Below are positions 59,389-64,000 of a DNA stretch of 64,000 bases, piece after piece. Positions within the stretch are counted from its first letter, which is position 1; the number at the start of each line of letters is the position of its first letter. The stretch covers positions 372,001 to 436,000 of the forward strand of contig NZ_BLVO01000012.1 in the NCBI RefSeq assembly GCF_013340285.1, in the 5' to 3' direction. The DNA is from Desulfovibrio subterraneus (GTDB lineage: Bacteria; Desulfobacterota; Desulfovibrionia; Desulfovibrionales; Desulfovibrionaceae). A program made the translations under genes and the position numbers. The notes beneath the pieces are model-generated. The model worked only from the letters and a program-made list of their open reading frames with translations. It was not told the DNA's origin and did no database searches.

Positions 59389-59572
59389 GGTCTCGTATCG
59401 CTTCGGTGATAAACAATGAATTGTGTCATACCGTTGGTTGGTTGGCAACACCTTGGATTGTGAGAGTGGTGAAAGGGAAAGAGGGTGGAAAGGCCGCTTT
59501 CGGGTGCCGCGAAGATTTGGTCGCAAAGAGATGGCAGCTCGCGGGCATTGTGAACTGGCAGCTCGGCGACGC

Positions 59573-59602
59573 AAAAAAAGGCGGCCCGCAGGGGGCCGCC
59601 TT
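59573..59602 (-). terminator. rho-independent terminator of the liv operon
   Basis: Read on the minus strand, AAGGCGGCCC pairs with GGGCCGCCTT, followed by seven T, about 30 bases past the livF stop. Confidence 0.92.
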
Positions 59603-59633
59603 GGGTGGACTGGAATAATACTTCTGAAACGGC

Positions 59634-60338
59634 CTACAGGCCGAGGTAGGCTTTCTTCACGTCGTCGTTGGAAAGCAGGTTCGCGGCAGAATCTTCAAGT
59701 GTGATCCGGCCGTTTTCCATCACGTAGCCGCGGTGGGCGATCTTGAGTGCCTGGTTGGCATTCTGCTCCACGAGGAAAACGGTGGTTCCGGCTTCGTTGA
59801 CCTTTCTGATGATGTCGAAGATCTGCTGGATGATGATAGGCGCAAGCCCCAGAGACGGTTCGTCCAGCAACAGCAGGCGGGGCTTGCTCATGAGCGCGCG
59901 GGATATGGCCAGCATCTGCTGCTCGCCGCCGGAAAGCGTGCCGCCCTGCTGCTTCTGGCGCTGGGCCAGAATGGGGAACAGGTCGAACACGTATTCGAGG
60001 TCGCGCTTTATGCCTTCCTTGTCGTTGCGGAGGAACGCGCCGAGGTCGAGGTTTTCCATGACCGTCAGCTCGGGGAAGATGAGACGGCCTTCGGGAACCT
60101 GACTGATGCCGAGGCGGACAATCTCGTTGGCGCGCATGGTGTGCAGCGGCTTGCCTTCGAAGCTGATCTCGCCGGATCGGGGCGGAGTGCCGCCGCAAAT
60201 GGACATGAGCGTGGTGGACTTGCCTGCGCCGTTTGCGCCGATAAGCGTGACGATTTCGCCCTGATTGATGTGCAGGTTGATGTCACGCAGGGCGTGGATG
60301 TTGCCGTAATAGGTGTTGACGTTGGTAAGCTTAAGCAT
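59634..60338 (-). CDS. livF: branched-chain amino acid ABC transporter, ATP-binding protein LivF
   Basis: A 234-residue ABC ATPase. Walker A GANGAGKST, the LivF-type SQVPEGRLIFPELTV segment, signature LSGGEQQMLAISRALM and Walker B LLLLDEPSLGLAP are present. It forms the ATPase pair with LivG. ATG 60338 begins eight bases inside the livG 3' end, so the genes overlap. It is the last gene of livJHMGF. Confidence 0.96.
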   Translation of the reverse strand: MLKLTNVNTYYGNIHALRDINLHINQGEIVTLIGANGAGKSTTLMSICGGTPPRSGEISFEGKPLHTMRANEIVRLGISQVPEGRLIFPELTVMENLDLGAFLRNDKEGIKRDLEYVFDLFPILAQRQKQQGGTLSGGEQQMLAISRALMSKPRLLLLDEPSLGLAPIIIQQIFDIIRKVNEAGTTVFLVEQNANQALKIAHRGYVMENGRITLEDSAANLLSNDDVKKAYLGL

Positions 60339-61116
60339 GGTCCTCTCCCAGATATGCCTTGATGACCCGGGGGTCCTTGCTGATTTCTGCAGGGGTGCCA
60401 TGCGCGATCATGCAGCCGTATTCCATAACGTAGATGCGTTCGGAAAGGCTCATGACCATGCTCATGTCGTGTTCGATGAGCAGAATGGCCATGTCCAGTT
60501 CGTCACGGATGCGCAGAACCAGTTGCTTGAGCGAGGCAGTTTCCTGCGGGTTCATGCCGGCTGCGGGTTCATCGAGCAGCAGCAGTGAAGGTTCCGTTGC
60601 AAGGGCGCGGGCAATCTCCAGACGGCGCTGTTCGCCGTAAGGCAGGTTACAGGCAAGGTCGTTGTAGTGCTTGTGCAGGCCTATGTATTTGAGCAGGTCG
60701 TAGCTTTTGTCCACGATTTCCTGCTCTTCCCTGCGAACGGCCGGAGTGCGCAGCAACGCGCCGATAATGCCTGCTCTGGTGCGGCAGTGCCGGGCGATCA
60801 TCACGTTTTCAAGCACGGTCATGTTCTTGAAAAGGCGGATGTTCTGGAAGGTGCGGGCCATGCCGAGCTCGGTGACAAGGTTCGGCTTCAGGCCCTTTAC
60901 GACGGTTTGCTTGCCGTTCTTGGGAGTGAAGCGCACCTCGCCCTCGGTGGGAACATAGATGCTGGTGATGCAGTTGAAGAAGGTGGTTTTGCCGGCCCCG
61001 TTGGGACCGATCAGCGCCACGATTTCGCCTGCGTCAATCTTCATGTCAACGTCATTGAGCGCGCGCAGACCGCCGAAGTTTTTCGAGAGGGAGCGGACGT
61101 CGAGTACAGTAGCCAT
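60331..61116 (-). CDS. livG: branched-chain amino acid ABC transporter, ATP-binding protein LivG
   Basis: A 261-residue ABC ATPase. Walker A GPNGAGKTT (about 37-45), MARTFQNIRLF (Q-loop region typical of LivG), signature LPYGEQRRLEIARAL and Walker B LLLLDEPAAGMNP are present. The signature has LPYG in place of LSGG, as in LivG proteins. Its start shares base 61116 with the livM stop. Confidence 0.96.
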   Translation of the reverse strand: MATVLDVRSLSKNFGGLRALNDVDMKIDAGEIVALIGPNGAGKTTFFNCITSIYVPTEGEVRFTPKNGKQTVVKGLKPNLVTELGMARTFQNIRLFKNMTVLENVMIARHCRTRAGIIGALLRTPAVRREEQEIVDKSYDLLKYIGLHKHYNDLACNLPYGEQRRLEIARALATEPSLLLLDEPAAGMNPQETASLKQLVLRIRDELDMAILLIEHDMSMVMSLSERIYVMEYGCMIAHGTPAEISKDPRVIKAYLGEDHA

Positions 61117-62345
61117 TACGCCTTCCCTCCTTCATGGGCAAGGTCCGGATCATCCACGGTGTACTTCTTGCCCTTGGGGGCGATGAGGCCCTGCGGGCGG
61201 AAGATCATCATCAGCACCATCGCCACTGCGAACATGATCATGCGGTATTCGGAGAAGGCACGCAGGTATTCGGGCATGAGTACAAGGAATGCCGAGCCGA
61301 GAATGACCCCGAGGTTCGACCCCATGCCGCCAAGCACCACGATGGAAAGGATGATGGCTGATTCGAAGAAGGTGAAGCTTGCCGGGTTGATGAAGGTGGT
61401 TTTGGCCGCGAATATGACACCGGCGAAACCGGCCCATGCGGTTCCGAGACCGAAGGCCATGAGCTTGGTGTTCACACGGTCGATACCCATTGCCTGACAG
61501 GCGATTTCGTCTTCGCGCAGGGCCTGCAGGGCGCGTCCGATACGTGAATCCTTGAGGCGCTGCACAGCGATGATGGTGATGATCGCCATGATCAGCACGA
61601 TGTAATAGATGTAGACGTTGGCACCGGCAACGCTGAGTTCCTGCCCGAAGAGGCCGGGGCGGTGAATGCTGGATATGCCGGAAGGTCCGCCGGTCACATC
61701 GCTCCAGTTTTCAAGCACGAGCCGGACAATTTCGCCGAAGCCGAGCGTGACGATGGCGAGATAGTCGCCGCGCAGTCTGAGCACGGGGAAGGCCAGCGCA
61801 ACGCCTGCCAGCGCAGCCATGACACCGCCGATGGGCAGTGCAACCCAGAAGCCGATGCCGAAGTAATGGTTCAGCAGGGCGTAGGTGTATGCGCCGATGG
61901 CGTAAAAGGCCGCATGGCCGAGAAACAGCAGACCCGCCACGCCTACGATGATGTTAAGGCCAAGGCCCAGAATCACGTAGAGCAGAAAGGAAATGAAGAT
62001 GTTGGTCTGGTAGGTGCTCACCAGCAGTGGCATGATGGTGCATACTGCCAGAATACTGCCATACACGGCGTAGCTGAAGCGCTTGTCCGAAGCGAGCCTG
62101 TCGGTAAACGTAGGTCTGGCCTCGGCCGTGGTCGGCTCGTCCTTCACCGTCTCCTTGCGGCGCATGGCCCAGCGCCAGAGAAAGGAGAGAACAAAGCTGC
62201 CTATAATGACATACACCATGTTCATCCACCGCCACTCAACCGTGTTCTCAATGGTGTTCACACGGACAACCATGAGCGGGAAAGTGAGGAACATGAACCA
62301 AATGCTGACAAGAAGCGATTTTTTCAGTTCTTGAATTGCTTGCAT
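61116..62345 (-). CDS. livM: branched-chain amino acid ABC transporter, permease LivM
   Basis: A 409-residue permease with about ten membrane helices. It has an extended N-terminus (two helices and a charged loop, EEPTTAEARP-like) before the core, whose GLNIIVGVAGLLFLGHAAFYAIGAYTYAL segment is the LivM signature. The EAA-like loop is RIGRALQALREDEIACQAMGI. It pairs with LivH. Confidence 0.95.
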   Translation of the reverse strand: MQAIQELKKSLLVSIWFMFLTFPLMVVRVNTIENTVEWRWMNMVYVIIGSFVLSFLWRWAMRRKETVKDEPTTAEARPTFTDRLASDKRFSYAVYGSILAVCTIMPLLVSTYQTNIFISFLLYVILGLGLNIIVGVAGLLFLGHAAFYAIGAYTYALLNHYFGIGFWVALPIGGVMAALAGVALAFPVLRLRGDYLAIVTLGFGEIVRLVLENWSDVTGGPSGISSIHRPGLFGQELSVAGANVYIYYIVLIMAIITIIAVQRLKDSRIGRALQALREDEIACQAMGIDRVNTKLMAFGLGTAWAGFAGVIFAAKTTFINPASFTFFESAIILSIVVLGGMGSNLGVILGSAFLVLMPEYLRAFSEYRMIMFAVAMVLMMIFRPQGLIAPKGKKYTVDDPDLAHEGGKA

Positions 62346-62399
62346 AATAAATATCCCACACGCAGCCGGGCTGCGTTCTCTATGTGCATAAACGGTAGG

Positions 62400-63308
62400 C
62401 TACACCTTTTCCACAGGGGCTTTGCCCATGATGCCGGAAGGTCTGAAGATGAGGAACACGACCAGCAGGGTGAACGCGAACACGTCTTCGTAGTCACTGG
62501 AAATGTATCCCGTGGCGTAGCTTTCGGCCAGGCCGAGGAAAAGGCCGCCGAGCATTGCGCCGGGAATGGAGCCGATGCCGCCGAGAACAGCAGCGGTAAA
62601 TGCCTTCACACCGGCGATGAAGCCGATCATGAAGTTCACCTGTCCCACATGCGATGCAATGAGCACGCCGCCCATGGCCGCCAGGGAGGAACCGATGATG
62701 AAGGTGATGGAGATGACCCTGTCTGCGTTAATGCCGAGCAGCATGGCCATCTTGCGGTTCTGCGCGGTGGCGCGCATTGCCTTGCCCATCTTGGTGAACT
62801 TGATGAACAGGGTGAGTCCGGCCATGCACAGGGCGCTGGCTATGACAATGACGAAGTCGCTTGATCCGAAAATGTGCGCGATGGGTTCAAGGAAATCGAA
62901 CTCGGGGATCAGCGCGGGGAAGGGAAGAAAATCGGAAGTCTGGGCCAGAATCACGTAGTTCTGGAGAAAGAGAGACATACCGATGGCGGAAATGAGCGGC
63001 GACAGGCGGCCTGCGTTGCGCAGGGGCTTGTACGCGACTTTTTCCATCGTATACCCGTAGGCTGAACAGTAGATGACGGCGACAGCGGCGGCGATGAGCA
63101 GAATGGCAAAGGCAGGAAACCCGTAAATGCCGAGCACGCTGGCCACGATGAGCGCCGTGAAAGCGCCGATCATGTAAATTTCACCATGGGCGAAGTTGAT
63201 AAGCTCGATGATGCCGTACACCATGGTGTACCCGAGTGCTATCATCGCATAAATGCTCCCGCGGGTCAGGCCGCCGAGCGATAATTCAAAAAAGTAAGAC
63301 CAATCCAT
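62400..63308 (-). CDS. livH: branched-chain amino acid ABC transporter, permease LivH
   Basis: A 302-residue permease with eight or so membrane helices. GSIYAMIALGYTMVYGIIELINFAHGE near the start is the LivH signature, and GKAMRATAQNRKMAMLLGI forms the cytoplasmic ATPase-contacting loop. It lies 54 bases upstream of livM and 139 bases after livJ, with a hairpin in the latter gap. Confidence 0.95.
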   Translation of the reverse strand: MDWSYFFELSLGGLTRGSIYAMIALGYTMVYGIIELINFAHGEIYMIGAFTALIVASVLGIYGFPAFAILLIAAAVAVIYCSAYGYTMEKVAYKPLRNAGRLSPLISAIGMSLFLQNYVILAQTSDFLPFPALIPEFDFLEPIAHIFGSSDFVIVIASALCMAGLTLFIKFTKMGKAMRATAQNRKMAMLLGINADRVISITFIIGSSLAAMGGVLIASHVGQVNFMIGFIAGVKAFTAAVLGGIGSIPGAMLGGLFLGLAESYATGYISSDYEDVFAFTLLVVFLIFRPSGIMGKAPVEKV

Positions 63309-63396
63309 AGTGTCCTGTCCCGTCCGGATTCCCCCGCACGCCCCAGCGAAGCGGGGTGATGGCGGGTCGTAGTTCCGGCATTTTAGTAAAGAATGA

Positions 63397-63419
63397 GGGG
63401 ACAGGCGCTGCCTGTCCCC
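63397..63419 (-). terminator. intra-operon hairpin between livJ and livH
   Basis: Ten-base perfect arms GGGGACAGGC/GCCTGTCCCC with a three-base loop, 29 bases past the livJ stop. It probably protects or limits the livJ transcript end, giving more binding protein than permease. The arrangement parallels the tupA-tupB hairpin. Confidence 0.78.
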
Positions 63420-63447
63420 CTGAGGTTATCTCAAAAGGTCGTAATAC

Positions 63448-64000
63448 TTACTTGAGCTCCACGTACTTGCCCTTCTGGACCTGGTACATGGAGAAGCCGA
63501 CGCCTTCTGCATCGCCGCGGGCGTCAAACTTGATATTGCCCACGGGGGTGTCGACCAGGTCTTCATGCAGAACCTTCGCCATGTCGTCGAACTTGGTGGA
63601 GTTGGACTTGTCGATGGAGTTCAGCAGGGTAAGAGCGGCTGCGTAAGCGGAGTCGAAGAATGCGCCGGGTTCGGTGCCGAACATCTTCTTGTGGGCTTCA
63701 ATGGCTTCCTTGTAGAGGGGCAGGCCGGAAACGTCGCGGGGACCGGAGGCGTACACGCCTTCAGCATCGGAACCGGCAACCTTGATGAAGGTGTCGTCCT
63801 TCACGCCGTCATCGGAAACGAAGGGGGTGTCCATACGCTTCTTGCGCATCTGGGAAACGATCTTGGAAGCTTCGGGATGGTAACCGCCGAAGATAACCAC
63901 GTCGGCGTTGGCGCGGCGGATCTTCTGCACAACAGCGGAGTAGTCCACGGCACCGGGGGTTACGCCTTCAAACAGAACAACTTCTGCCTGCTTGCCTTCT
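63448..64000 (-). CDS. livJ: branched-chain amino acid ABC transporter, substrate-binding protein (3' part only)
   Basis: The C-terminal ~183 residues of a LivJ/LivK-type periplasmic binding protein; the 5' part lies beyond the right window edge. ANADVVIFGGYHPEASKIVSQMR, FVSDDGVKDDTF and GVYASGPRDVSGLPLY are characteristic. The frame is open to the last base; the GTG at 63948 is internal, not a start. It is the first gene of livJHMGF. Codon use is strongly biased, as expected for an abundant protein. Confidence 0.93.
   Translation of the reverse strand, partial: EGKQAEVVLFEGVTPGAVDYSAVVQKIRRANADVVIFGGYHPEASKIVSQMRKKRMDTPFVSDDGVKDDTFIKVAGSDAEGVYASGPRDVSGLPLYKEAIEAHKKMFGTEPGAFFDSAYAAALTLLNSIDKSNSTKFDDMAKVLHEDLVDTPVGNIKFDARGDAEGVGFSMYQVQKGKYVELK

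Overview
This is a chromosomal window of roughly 55-60% GC. Its gene content points to a sulfate-reducing deltaproteobacterium of the Desulfovibrio group. The main clues are a CobA-HemD fusion, the DUF39 homocysteine-biosynthesis protein, a tungstate (Tup) transporter, several Cache/PAS histidine kinases with near-identical kinase cores, a branched-chain amino acid (Liv) ABC operon, an NtrY/NtrX pair and a Csd6-like cell-shape enzyme. The assignment is inferred from gene content; there is no rRNA in the window.

Left edge, 1-2830: an accessory, AT-rich patch (the first 1.5 kb is clearly AT-richer than the rest) with small hypothetical genes. It holds two unrelated families, each present twice in tandem: 63-residue membrane proteins, and ~190-residue proteins that are themselves internally duplicated. 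It resembles the accessory gene arrays found beside contact-dependent toxins, but no toxin is visible. 2856-10760: housekeeping genes (BPL_N-like protein, valS, DUF3795 protein, cobA-hemD, purN) with hairpin-rich intergenic repeats. 10764-20216: an exporter, a binding-protein/histidine-kinase operon, AMMECR1, a second kinase, an MFS transporter, an exported protein and a Usp-like protein. 20811-26014: tupABC and a third, convergent kinase. 26232-28512: tRNA-Gln and tRNA-Glu with a good promoter, ppnP, a second copy of an intergenic repeat, and a LysR/DUF1127 divergent pair around a 17-bp perfect inverted repeat.

28590-36045: a decayed nucleoside transporter, an IclR plus permuted ADP-forming acyl-CoA synthetase operon, a family-3 solute-binding protein, exported MsrB, an orphan flagellar-rod-like protein and an orphan sigma-54 activator. 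36150-42295: a large exported TPR protein, Memo-family protein, WcbI-like protein and MOSC protein. 42426-50921, almost all on the minus strand: purB-pyrE-csd6-like-coiled-coil protein, FmdB zinc ribbon, a 36-residue basic protein, DUF39 plus LarE-like coupled pair, a pseudoreceiver-TPR protein and a 30-residue membrane peptide. 50950-59388: potassium channel, gpmA, and a DUF4390-ntrY-SDR-HD-GYP-ntrX run. 59634-64000: livFGMH and the 3' part of livJ, which runs off the right edge.

Recurring themes are sensing (four histidine kinases, two sigma-54 activators, an HD-GYP regulator), sulfur and one-carbon/purine metabolism, and ABC operons that carry a hairpin immediately after the solute-binding-protein gene. 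No CRISPR array, insertion sequence, prophage gene or rRNA was seen.
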